5,060 nt of DNA from Phycisphaerae bacterium (lineage in GTDB: Bacteria > Planctomycetota > Phycisphaerae > JAAYCJ01): contig WFQY01000177.1 of assembly GCA_015486815.1 (NCBI GenBank), forward strand, positions 1 through 5,060, read 5' to 3'. This document shows positions 1 to 4,982 of this stretch, one piece after another (the first letter of the stretch is position 1; each line of letters starts with the position of its first letter). The position numbers and the translations under genes were made by a program. Below the pieces are notes generated by a model. It saw nothing but the letters and a program-made list of their open reading frames with translations, had not been told where the DNA came from and did not search any database.

Positions 1-418
1 ACCATATTGTCTTGTTTGTGCCCAGTGTGTATGGGCCAATTTTGTATCCATCGCTGCCATCTCTCTTTAGCATTGCATAGCTGCCGACATAAACGCCCGC
101 TAAGTCCGTTAGTTTGAATTCGAATTGGATGAAACTTCCCCGACGTTGAATAGGCAACGAAAATTCAGATGTAGTTTTCATCTCGCTGGTATTACCAACA
201 AATTGCACATCTTCCGTATCTGCCCGCCAAACAGGCCTGCTGCCCTTGTCGAATTGCCGATAGGTAATCTTCCATCCTGCAGGTTTTCCAAAGGGGTTTA
301 TAACGAAATCATCGGAAAAAATCTCTGCACTATTAGCAGATAGTCTGGAAAACGCCAGCATAAAAAACAGACCACACTTAAACAGGCGATTCAACACATT
401 AAGCACTCCAAGCATCAT
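1..418 (-). CDS. Secreted protein, partial (3' end beyond left edge), paralogous to the neighbouring PEP-CTERM protein
   Basis: An open frame runs on the minus strand from ATG at 418 to the left edge, giving 139 codons with no stop; an in-frame TAG at 433..431 closes it upstream. The N-terminus is a signal peptide: a basic stretch (R11, K14), a hydrophobic core (residues 15-24) and a probable cleavage after ANSA at residue 31. The mature part begins EIFSDDF and continues with NPF..PAGW, nearly the same opening as the protein encoded at 503-1267. Further shared blocks are a G.FIQFEF strand and R.DGSDGYKIGPY, suggesting the same beta-sandwich (concanavalin/LamG-like) fold. The missing C-terminus could carry a PEP-CTERM tail, but this cannot be seen. 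The start is uncertain: ATG 418 has only a weak AGAG upstream, while GTG at 397..395 has GGAG at 409..406 with an 8-base spacer and gives a more typical signal peptide. Function unknown; export is well supported, glycan binding is inference. Confidence 0.72.
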   Translation of the reverse strand, partial: MMLGVLNVLNRLFKCGLFFMLAFSRLSANSAEIFSDDFVINPFGKPAGWKITYRQFDKGSRPVWRADTEDVQFVGNTSEMKTTSEFSLPIQRRGSFIQFEFKLTDLAGVYVGSYAMLKRDGSDGYKIGPYTLGTNKTIW

Positions 419-443
419 TAAATAAAAACTCTACTTTAACCGC

Positions 444-468
444 GAGGTGAAGTGATGAGCTTCACCTC
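444..468 (-). terminator. 9-bp hairpin between the two secreted-protein genes (possible weak terminator)
   Basis: GAGGTGAAG at 444-452 and CTTCACCTC at 460-468 form a perfect 9-bp inverted repeat with a 7-base loop. After one mismatch, two more pairs extend the stem. It lies about 35 bases after the stop of the PEP-CTERM gene and 26 bases before the ATG of the next gene. No U-run follows directly; a run of five T comes about 16 bases later on the minus strand, so it is not a classic intrinsic terminator. It could be a leaky terminator, a 3'-end stabilising stem, or a processing site within a two-gene transcript. Confidence 0.5.
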
Positions 469-502
469 CCGAGATAATCACAATGCGTTTGTCTCCGGAT
501 TA

Positions 503-1267
503 CTACGCGATGCGTCTTCTGATCAGTCCTAATACGCCAAGAACCAGCAATCCAATCGTTGCAGGTTCGGGAACCTGATTCACGACAAAGTTGTCTGTGT
601 AGGTATTATAATCCCAGTAGTTAGCGCCAGGACTATCTTCATAATAAGCAAAGCCAGCGTTTGTGGTGTATGCCCGTGTTGTATCGACTGCTGTCGCAGA
701 CCATGGAACAGCGATGTTGGTTGTACCCTGATCATAAATCACCGCCTTCAGTTCAATCTGGTTGCCAGTATCGAAACACTCCGCATGGAACGTGTACCAT
801 TGATTCAGAGCCAGCGGTCCCTCGTAAACCCCGTTATGGATGTCATTCATCCCACCACCGCCGGATGTCCAGTCAACTTTTCCATCACCACCAACATAAG
901 CGTGGATGTAATAATGGGAGCCATCAGACTGACGCTGAGCCCAAACACCAATACGGCGCCCACCACCTAACTGATTTGCTATAACAAAATCGAAGTCAAT
1001 GGAATAACCCAAGCTAGCATCAGCGGAAGTTGTCGCTACCGTCTCCATATGTGCCCGGCCATCTCCGAAACGGTTCATAGCCTGTTGAGACGAGTTCCAC
1101 TTATACCATGTGGAGTTAAACGTTCCATCATAAACCGAAGTCCACCTCGCTGGAGCTGCAAACGGGTCTGTGCTGAAATCATCGGAAAAGATGACAGCAG
1201 CATTTACTGAAACCACACCAGCTAACATTACACACAGCACACCAAATTGTACCATTCTTTTTGTCAT
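503..1267 (-). CDS. PEP-CTERM sorting domain protein with concanavalin/LamG-like body
   Basis: From ATG 1267 the product is 254 residues. It has a signal peptide (TKR n-region, hydrophobic residues 5-21, cleavage probably after VNA at 23). The body is rich in Gly, Trp and Tyr, opening IFSDDF at 26-31 and with alternating beta-strand patterns such as SIDFDF, SHYYIHAY and QWYTFHAE (156-163). It ends in a textbook PEP-CTERM tail: VPEP at 232-235, a hydrophobic segment (LLVLGVLGL) and a final RRR cluster. In known systems this tail is processed by an exosortase (XrtA family) encoded elsewhere and targets proteins to the envelope or exopolysaccharide. The beta-rich body resembles LamG/concanavalin-like carbohydrate-binding domains, but no ligand can be named. 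The start was chosen because GAAAGGAG at 1282..1275 sits 7 bases before this ATG and gives a normal signal peptide. An in-frame ATG at 1342, also with a strong SD, would add 25 polar residues. The neighbour at 1-418 is a paralogue. Confidence 0.88.
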   Translation of the reverse strand: MTKRMVQFGVLCVMLAGVVSVNAAVIFSDDFSTDPFAAPARWTSVYDGTFNSTWYKWNSSQQAMNRFGDGRAHMETVATTSADASLGYSIDFDFVIANQLGGGRRIGVWAQRQSDGSHYYIHAYVGGDGKVDWTSGGGGMNDIHNGVYEGPLALNQWYTFHAECFDTGNQIELKAVIYDQGTTNIAVPWSATAVDTTRAYTTNAGFAYYEDSPGANYWDYNTYTDNFVVNQVPEPATIGLLVLGVLGLIRRRIA

Positions 1268-1274
1268 CGCGTTT

Positions 1275-1282
1275 CTCCTTTC
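1275..1282 (-). promoter_or_regulatory. Shine-Dalgarno sequence for the preferred PEP-CTERM start
   Basis: GAAAGGAG on the minus strand is followed by a 7-base spacer and ATG at 1267..1265. It decides the start, because translation from here begins directly with a canonical signal peptide. Confidence 0.8.
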
Positions 1283-1283
1283 A

Positions 1284-1375
1284 TTAAAAAAGCGACCAAA
1301 ATTAACCAATAAACCACAATTTCCGTTTCGTACCTGTTCCATCTTTTTTCTCCTTGTTAAAAAAGAACTAATAAA
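1284..1375 (-). repeat. Imperfect direct duplication of the translation-initiation region
   Basis: On the minus strand two blocks share the same order of elements. TTTATTAGTT (1375..1366), CTTTTTTAA (1365..1357) and AAGGAGAAA precede ATG 1342. TTTATTGGTT (1313..1304), CTTTTTTAA (1292..1284) and AAGGAGAAA precede ATG 1267. The second copy has about 13 extra bases between the first two elements. Both SD sequences stand 7 bases from their ATG, and the ATGs are 75 bases (25 codons) apart. The similarity is short and AT-rich, so common origin is likely but unproven. Confidence 0.45.
1350..1355 (-). promoter_or_regulatory. Second Shine-Dalgarno, for an in-frame upstream ATG at 1342
   Basis: AAGGAG lies 7 bases before ATG 1342..1340, which is in frame with the PEP-CTERM protein and would give a 279-residue form with 25 extra N-terminal residues. 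The extra stretch contains several Arg and Asn and would bury the signal peptide. Either the gene has two starts, the upstream one is a relic of a duplicated initiation region, or it produces a form with changed export. Confidence 0.6.
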
Positions 1376-1411
1376 TTTACGATTTACAATTTATAATTTA
1401 CAATTTGCCAA
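1374..1411. repeat. Heptanucleotide tandem repeat cluster A (TTACAAT type)
   Basis: Read on the plus strand in 7-base steps from 1377, the sequence is TTACGAT, TTACAAT, TTATAAT, TTACAAT and then the diverged TTGCCAA. It occupies most of the leader just upstream of the PEP-CTERM start region. It resembles the short 7-bp tandem repeats known from cyanobacterial intergenic DNA only in unit length; no shared origin is implied. Confidence 0.7.
1383..1411 (-). promoter_or_regulatory. Weak candidate promoter for the PEP-CTERM gene
   Basis: TTGGCA at 1411..1406, a 17-base spacer, then TGTAAA at 1388..1383 on the minus strand. The -35 match is fair and the -10 match is 4 of 6. The site lies inside the AT-rich heptad repeats, where chance matches are easy, so this is only a candidate. 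If real, transcription would start about 35 bases before ATG 1342. Confidence 0.25.
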
Positions 1412-1436
1412 CGAGCTACGCACTCGCATCAGCTTC

Positions 1437-1450
1437 TTACAATCCTCAAT
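1437..1450. repeat. Heptanucleotide repeat cluster B, two units
   Basis: TTACAAT (1437-1443) and CCTCAAT (1444-1450) are two adjacent units of the NNNCAAT pattern seen in clusters A and C. They directly abut the first hairpin at 1451. Two units alone would mean little; the match to the flanking clusters is what makes them worth listing. Confidence 0.45.
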
Positions 1451-1466
1451 TCCGCCAGTCGGCGGA
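1451..1466. other. GC-rich hairpin 1, 6-bp stem
   Basis: TCCGCC (1451-1456) and GGCGGA (1461-1466) pair around a 4-base AGTC loop. The arms are the same six bases as in the neighbouring hairpin at 1473-1492, so arms can exchange partners between the two. It lies downstream of the regulator gene in the direction of transcription. Confidence 0.65.
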
Positions 1467-1472
1467 TCTTCG

Positions 1473-1492
1473 TCTCCGCCGAAAGGCGGAGA
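1473..1492 (-). terminator. GC-rich hairpin 2, 8-bp stem, possible 3' end of the regulator transcript
   Basis: TCTCCGCC (1473-1480) and GGCGGAGA (1485-1492) form a perfect 8-bp stem around GAAA on the plus strand (UUUC in the minus-strand transcript). It begins 9 bases after the stop of the regulator gene. There is no U-run behind it, so it is a weak terminator candidate at best. It may instead be a dispersed palindromic repeat. Confidence 0.45.
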
Positions 1493-1499
1493 ACTACGA

Positions 1500-1520
1500 C
1501 ATCAATCTTCAATCATCAAT
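1500..1520. repeat. Heptanucleotide repeat cluster C, overlapping the regulator stop codon
   Basis: CATCAAT (1500-1506), CTTCAAT (1507-1513) and CATCAAT (1514-1520) are three uninterrupted 7-bp units, the first and third identical. On the minus strand they encode the regulator's last residues (LMIED) and its TGA stop at 1504..1502. The repeat-built spacer therefore extends into the coding sequence. Confidence 0.75.
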
Positions 1521-2635
1521 TCTTTAATCCTTCCCGTCGTATTTCGTATTACCAATTCCGTTTCGATCAAATATTTTTTTGTTTCTATCTTCTCGCCTAT
1601 TATCAACTTCTCCATCAACTCACCCGCCAGGCGGCCTACTTTTCGTGTCGGATATTTAACAGTAGTAAGAGGCACTTCAAGCAGCCTTGCTACCGGTGAA
1701 TCATTGAAGCCTACAAGCGAAATATCCTCGGGCACATTCAAACCTTCGTTCTTAATCGCTTTCAATGCTCCCGGTGCAAGCTCGTCAAACAAAAGTACAA
1801 TGGCACTCGGCCGATCATCTCCGAGAGCAAGCAATTTATGGACAGGTTCATAAGCGAGTATTTCCATAACAGCTGGGTTTGCATCAGCATAGCGAACCAT
1901 ATCGGGGTCAAGAGCTACAATCCATCTATCATCTATATAAAGGTCAGCTTCACGCATCGCATCGATATATGCCTGCTCCCTTAATTTTATTGATTCGACG
2001 ACATCACGTTGTTCAGCTGAGCCGGTAATAAATCCTATCTTCTTATGTCCCAGTGAGATAAGATATCTGACAGCTTCTTTCATTCCGTTGTAATGGTCAG
2101 GCTCGACAGCAGGACAGTCAAGCCCGGGGTATCGCCTGTCAACCATTACCATAGGAAAACCGTCTTCTACCATTTTGCGTACGAATTCGTGATTAGTGGC
2201 TGGCAAATGAGGCCACCATATCAAACCTGAAATGCCAATCTGCTCTGCGCGTTTGAGATATTTCGCTTCGATAGCAGGGTTTGCTTCGGAACTCCAAAGA
2301 ATCAGATCGAGATCGCAGCCTGATAGATATTCTCTAATTCCTTCTACGATAGCGGTTTCCATCGAATGTTTGAAATTCGGAGCGATCATACCTACCATCG
2401 TCGTAGGATTTACCTGAGCAAGCGAAGTCGAGGCGACAATAAATGTACCCTTGCCCTTGATCGAACGGACAATATTTCGCTTTTTTAGTCTGTCAAGGGC
2501 ATTCCGTAGCGTTTTTCTGCTTATTCCGAACTGTTCTGCAAGCATATATTCGTCAGGCAACTTAAGCTGACCTTCTTGCCTGCGCTGTTTGATCTGCTTG
2601 ATAAGCTCTTTTTCGATTTTATCGGACAATAGCAT
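1502..2635 (-). CDS. GntR-type wHTH / LacI-type sensor transcriptional regulator
   Basis: The 377-residue product has a GntR winged helix (about 1-68) with the family order: LPDEYMLAEQFGISR, recognition helix around 38-50 (SRKTLRNALDRL) and the wing GKGTFI at 61-66. A periplasmic-binding-protein/LacI sensor follows from about 80 to 368, shown by VGMIAP, the VDRRYPG strand-turn at 165-171, the LGHKKIGFITG hinge region at 195-205, VPEDISLVGFND at 301-312 and VPLTTVKYP at 321-329. This domain order is that of AraR-like regulators, which bind sugars and usually repress. Which sugar cannot be told. ATG 2635 is preceded by AAGAGGGA (2648..2641) with a 5-base spacer. The gene has its own promoter with a palindrome over the start point, suggesting autoregulation. 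The last residues are encoded by 7-bp repeats. No copy of the palindrome is seen before the PEP-CTERM gene, so direct control of that neighbour is not supported. Confidence 0.93.
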   Translation of the reverse strand: MLLSDKIEKELIKQIKQRRQEGQLKLPDEYMLAEQFGISRKTLRNALDRLKKRNIVRSIKGKGTFIVASTSLAQVNPTTMVGMIAPNFKHSMETAIVEGIREYLSGCDLDLILWSSEANPAIEAKYLKRAEQIGISGLIWWPHLPATNHEFVRKMVEDGFPMVMVDRRYPGLDCPAVEPDHYNGMKEAVRYLISLGHKKIGFITGSAEQRDVVESIKLREQAYIDAMREADLYIDDRWIVALDPDMVRYADANPAVMEILAYEPVHKLLALGDDRPSAIVLLFDELAPGALKAIKNEGLNVPEDISLVGFNDSPVARLLEVPLTTVKYPTRKVGRLAGELMEKLIIGEKIETKKYLIETELVIRNTTGRIKELMIED

Positions 2636-2645
2636 ATATGTCCCT

Positions 2646-2682
2646 CTTATGTAGCCTATTTTTGTTCTATGTTATACATAAG
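2646..2682. promoter_or_regulatory. Spaced inverted repeat CTTATGT / ACATAAG in the regulator leader
   Basis: CTTATGT at 2646-2652 and ACATAAG at 2676-2682 (plus strand) are perfect 7-base inverted repeats about 30 bases apart centre to centre. The right arm overlaps the palindrome at 2668-2680 and the -10 box; the left arm lies against the SD of the regulator. This could be a second half-operator (three turns away) or a stem in the 5' leader that hides the SD. Confidence 0.45.
2668..2680. promoter_or_regulatory. Candidate operator palindrome TATGT-TAT-ACATA
   Basis: A perfect 5-base inverted repeat with a 3-base centre touches the last base of the -10 hexamer and covers the predicted transcription start (about 2673). 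Position and symmetry fit a repressor site for a dimeric GntR/LacI-type protein, most simply the regulator whose gene it precedes. Binding is inferred. Confidence 0.6.
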
Positions 2683-2708
2683 ATACAAAAAAGAGGCATA
2701 TTTGTCAA
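2680..2708 (-). promoter_or_regulatory. Sigma70-type promoter of the regulator gene
   Basis: On the minus strand a perfect TTGACA (-35, 2708..2703) is followed by a 17-base spacer and TATCTT (-10, 2685..2680). Transcription would start near 2673, giving a leader of about 38 bases to ATG 2635. The spacing, consensus -35 and location in the only sizeable gap between the right-hand cluster and the regulator support it. It indicates that the regulator is transcribed independently of the membrane-protein cluster. Confidence 0.7.
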
Positions 2709-2751
2709 GGGAAATTTTAGAATTAAATATTTTGCATTCTTTCGGCAGGTT

Positions 2752-3600
2752 TTACATAAATCTTGCGATTGCAAGATAAGCAAGCAGCAGTAGGGTCTCC
2801 GACAATTCACCACAGGCGAATATCGAATATTTATTATGTCCGCCTATCCGCCAGGAAATCAACATCGAAGCAAGATAAACAATCAGAAAAATTACGAACG
2901 CTACCAATAGTCCTATCGCACGATTCCGCCAACTCGAAAAATAAATCGTCGTTACGATGAATACTATTACCAGATTGCCAAGTAGGGATTTTATTGTTGA
3001 CCGTGTTCTGACGATTTTATCGGTAGGCGTGATGTCTTCTGACGATTGTCCCGTCGAGGATGCGATGATAATTCCCATTTTTCCCCATAGCCCCATCAAT
3101 ATAAGCACACGAAAATGCATCTGCGGATAGAGACGATTGAAATATCTCCGCCAATCCGTAGGCCACCATGGTGTATGATATGGCATAGCAAGAAGGGCGG
3201 AAAATTTTATCAAAATTATCATTACTATCGCGAGGACGCCTGGGAGTGCGAGAGAATAAATATCCGATTGTGTAAATTCGGGGTTAGCTAATCTGTCAAC
3301 GGTGCGCGAAAATCCTAACAATTGTTTGAAATTTAGCAGGCAGCTGGCGAGCAATACCATAGCTGACGGCATAAGCCTAAGTCTCGAACGCTCGCTGAAA
3401 TAAATGTCGCCGAAATACTTCCAACTGATAGCAAAAACAGCAGAAAGTATAAGGCCGTAAACCAACCCCCATAGCAGTATCATCAACGGAGTAAACTTCT
3501 GTTTGTCCGACTTAATCGAAAATTGCGGAAATATGCAGTAAGAGGAAGCTGAATATATAGAGACGATTTTATCAATATCCCAACGTTTCGGATTTACCAT
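2752..3600 (-). CDS. Polytopic membrane protein with CobS-like C-terminal motif, function unknown
   Basis: The product is 282 residues from ATG 3600. I prefer this start to the in-frame GTG at 3606, because that GTG lies inside the likely SD (AGGTG, 5 bases from ATG). Numbering from the GTG (284 residues), hydrophobic segments lie near 41-62, 80-98, 119-140, 165-183, 208-224, 229-251 and 262-282. A polar, Trp/Tyr-rich region (about 142-165, PWWPTDWRRYF) precedes the fourth. Residues 253-270 read RIGG, six variable residues, A, two more residues (CG), then ELSE. This matches the spacing of the CobS (adenosylcobinamide-GDP ribazoletransferase) C-terminal motif R.GG.TGD..GA..E..E, but the TGD is NKY here, and the N-terminal HxDG...D metal motif of CobS is not present. 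It is therefore at best a distant, probably non-equivalent relative. It follows the DUF2617-like gene by 20 bases and probably shares its transcript. Confidence 0.82.
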   Translation of the reverse strand: MVNPKRWDIDKIVSIYSASSYCIFPQFSIKSDKQKFTPLMILLWGLVYGLILSAVFAISWKYFGDIYFSERSRLRLMPSAMVLLASCLLNFKQLLGFSRTVDRLANPEFTQSDIYSLALPGVLAIVMIILIKFSALLAMPYHTPWWPTDWRRYFNRLYPQMHFRVLILMGLWGKMGIIIASSTGQSSEDITPTDKIVRTRSTIKSLLGNLVIVFIVTTIYFSSWRNRAIGLLVAFVIFLIVYLASMLISWRIGGHNKYSIFACGELSETLLLLAYLAIARFM

Positions 3601-3620
3601 TTTCACACCTATATTGTCCG

Positions 3621-4199
3621 CTATCCGCTCGGTAATATCGGAGAATCTTTCGATATCGCATCAAGAGAAAATACCGATTGCGTTCGTATCATTGTGTTTA
3701 ATTTTGGGACAGCGTGATAGCAAAATATATCAAGTTCTCTTGGCCTACGTTCATAATCGATGAAGCTAAACGGAGCAAGCTCATCATCTTCCGACCATTG
3801 CTCGAATGTGATAAACATACCCTTATGTTTTGCAAATTTTGTCATTTCCTGATAGACGCTTTCGAATACAGGGGCTAACATCTGTTCCGATTGAATATTT
3901 AGCATATAGTGAATATTATTTTCGATATTAGCTTGGTATTCTCTATTTTTATCTACGGTTAAGGTTTCGAGCAGACAGGTTTCGGGAAGAATGTCAATAC
4001 GCGTGGTAAGCAGCTCAGTAATATCAGCGTGGGCGGTATGAAACAAAATATGATGACCGGAGCCGATGAGAAATATCTTTGCTTCATAATTTCCCGTATC
4101 GATGGTTTTGTCCAAAAAAATCTCGAATAGCTCCGGATGCAATACCCTGCCATAAATAAGCATTCTTGCATCTTTTATGTTATTTAGCTTTGCTGGCAT
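3621..4199 (-). CDS. Soluble conserved hypothetical protein, DUF2617-like
   Basis: The product is 192 residues with no signal peptide or membrane segment. Two parts recall DUF2617 as I remember the family: a strand followed by a Gly/His turn, KIFLIGSGHHILF (41-53), and a late segment with a His and RTQS, CYHAVPKLNTMIRTQS (160-175). This is recall of a family pattern, not a search, so the name is tentative. The middle (98-142) is Met/Gln/Glu-rich and probably helical. The ATG shares one base with the stop of the preceding protease gene (TAATG), which indicates translational coupling, and the next gene starts 20 bases after the stop. No catalytic residues can be assigned. It would act in the cytoplasm, perhaps alongside the two membrane proteins around it. 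Confidence 0.8.
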   Translation of the reverse strand: MPAKLNNIKDARMLIYGRVLHPELFEIFLDKTIDTGNYEAKIFLIGSGHHILFHTAHADITELLTTRIDILPETCLLETLTVDKNREYQANIENNIHYMLNIQSEQMLAPVFESVYQEMTKFAKHKGMFITFEQWSEDDELAPFSFIDYERRPRELDIFCYHAVPKLNTMIRTQSVFSLDAISKDSPILPSG

Positions 4200-4978
4200 T
4201 ATTGATTACTCATCGAATTATTAATCAATACCAAAATATCATACATTATATGACAGCCAACGGTTATTCCGAAGCCACGAAGGATAAAAATACCGGTCAG
4301 ATATCCGCCTGCAATGGCACGAAACACAAAAGTATGCCAACGAAAAGATTCGTTTCCGAGGTAATGATATAGACTGAAGATCACAGCGGAAGCTATCATA
4401 ATTATAAAAATCGCAGGTCCCTCGGATATTCCTGCAACGTCCGTCAAAATGATGCTCAATAGTGTAATCAATATAAGGCGGAACAGTAATTCTTCGTAAA
4501 GTCCAGCTCCGATGCTTAGCAGTAGCTCCTCGTACCAGTGTGTAAAATGTGCACTGATTCCTGCGAGGGAAGAAGCGTATCTGGTGGCATAGCTGCTGGC
4601 TACGTTGCTTAGCACTAACAGTGGAATTGCAAGCATAAGACTTTCGATAGCCATTCCCACGAGTGTTCTCCAATTGACCTTCCAGCTTGCACCTGTTGCA
4701 ATCTGCCAGCAGAGCAGGATAGCTATGATTGCTAATCCGGGAAGGTAGAAGCTACTGATGCCTAAGAGCATAAGGAATTGATAAAAAAGCTGAAATGCTA
4801 TTACCCGTTCATTGAAGGCATCGGACGGATTTCCGCCTGTGGTTATCATAATGCCGAATTCATAGATTATTATAATGGGAAGCAAAAATATCAGACAGAC
4901 TATCGGGCGCTGTACATCGTCCATATATCCTTGACTGATATTATTTGATTTTAGCTTGGTAGATTTTTTTTTGCTCAT
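4199..4978 (-). CDS. CPBP family intramembrane glutamic endopeptidase
   Basis: The 259-residue product has several membrane segments (about 25-47, 62-92, 108-127, 152-180, 189-206, 217-234, 238-252). It has all three CPBP (Abi/Rce1-like) motifs: EE...R at 162-167 (EELLFR), F...H at 201-205 (FSLYH) and H...D at 243-247 (HIMYD). In this family the glutamates and histidines form the active site of a membrane-embedded protease. Known roles range from prenyl-protein processing (Rce1) to bacteriocin maturation or immunity; nothing here points to a particular substrate. The N-terminus is basic (SKKKSTKLK) and cytoplasmic. No clear SD precedes ATG 4978, and a possible upstream gene stops 4 bases before it, so translation may rely on coupling. 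Its stop overlaps the start of the DUF2617-like gene by one base, making a tight operon. All catalytic residues are intact, so it should be active. Confidence 0.92.
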   Translation of the reverse strand: MSKKKSTKLKSNNISQGYMDDVQRPIVCLIFLLPIIIIYEFGIMITTGGNPSDAFNERVIAFQLFYQFLMLLGISSFYLPGLAIIAILLCWQIATGASWKVNWRTLVGMAIESLMLAIPLLVLSNVASSYATRYASSLAGISAHFTHWYEELLLSIGAGLYEELLFRLILITLLSIILTDVAGISEGPAIFIIMIASAVIFSLYHYLGNESFRWHTFVFRAIAGGYLTGIFILRGFGITVGCHIMYDILVLINNSMSNQ

Positions 4979-4982
4979 AGCA

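Noticed and set aside
125..343. Plus-strand open frame of 72 codons near the left edge
   Set aside because: It is antisense to the partial secreted protein, whose signal peptide and match to the neighbouring gene identify the true frame.
661..984. Plus-strand open frame opposite the PEP-CTERM gene
   Set aside because: The product is Cys/His/Gln-rich with no domain, has no convincing SD, and lies wholly inside a well-supported minus-strand gene.
1374..1520. CRISPR-like array
   Set aside because: Units are 7 bp, tandem and without unique spacers of regular length, and there is no cas gene.
1170..1853. Long plus-strand open frame (227 codons) across the spacer and the end of the regulator
   Set aside because: It runs antisense to the regulator and PEP-CTERM genes, crosses the repeat-hairpin spacer, and its product is low-complexity Ser/Pro/Asn-rich with no family pattern. 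Both opposite-strand genes are clear.
2709..2751. Intrinsic terminator after the membrane-protein gene
   Set aside because: Only short AT palindromes (AAATATTT, AATT...AATT) are present, with no GC-rich stem followed by a U-run.
2752..3600. Functional cobalamin synthase (cobS)
   Set aside because: Only the C-terminal spacing matches; the TGD residues and the N-terminal HxDG...D motif are absent and no cobalamin genes are nearby.
4239..4673. Second minus-strand frame inside the protease gene
   Set aside because: It is an Arg/Cys/His-rich shadow; the overlapping frame carries all three CPBP motifs and membrane segments.
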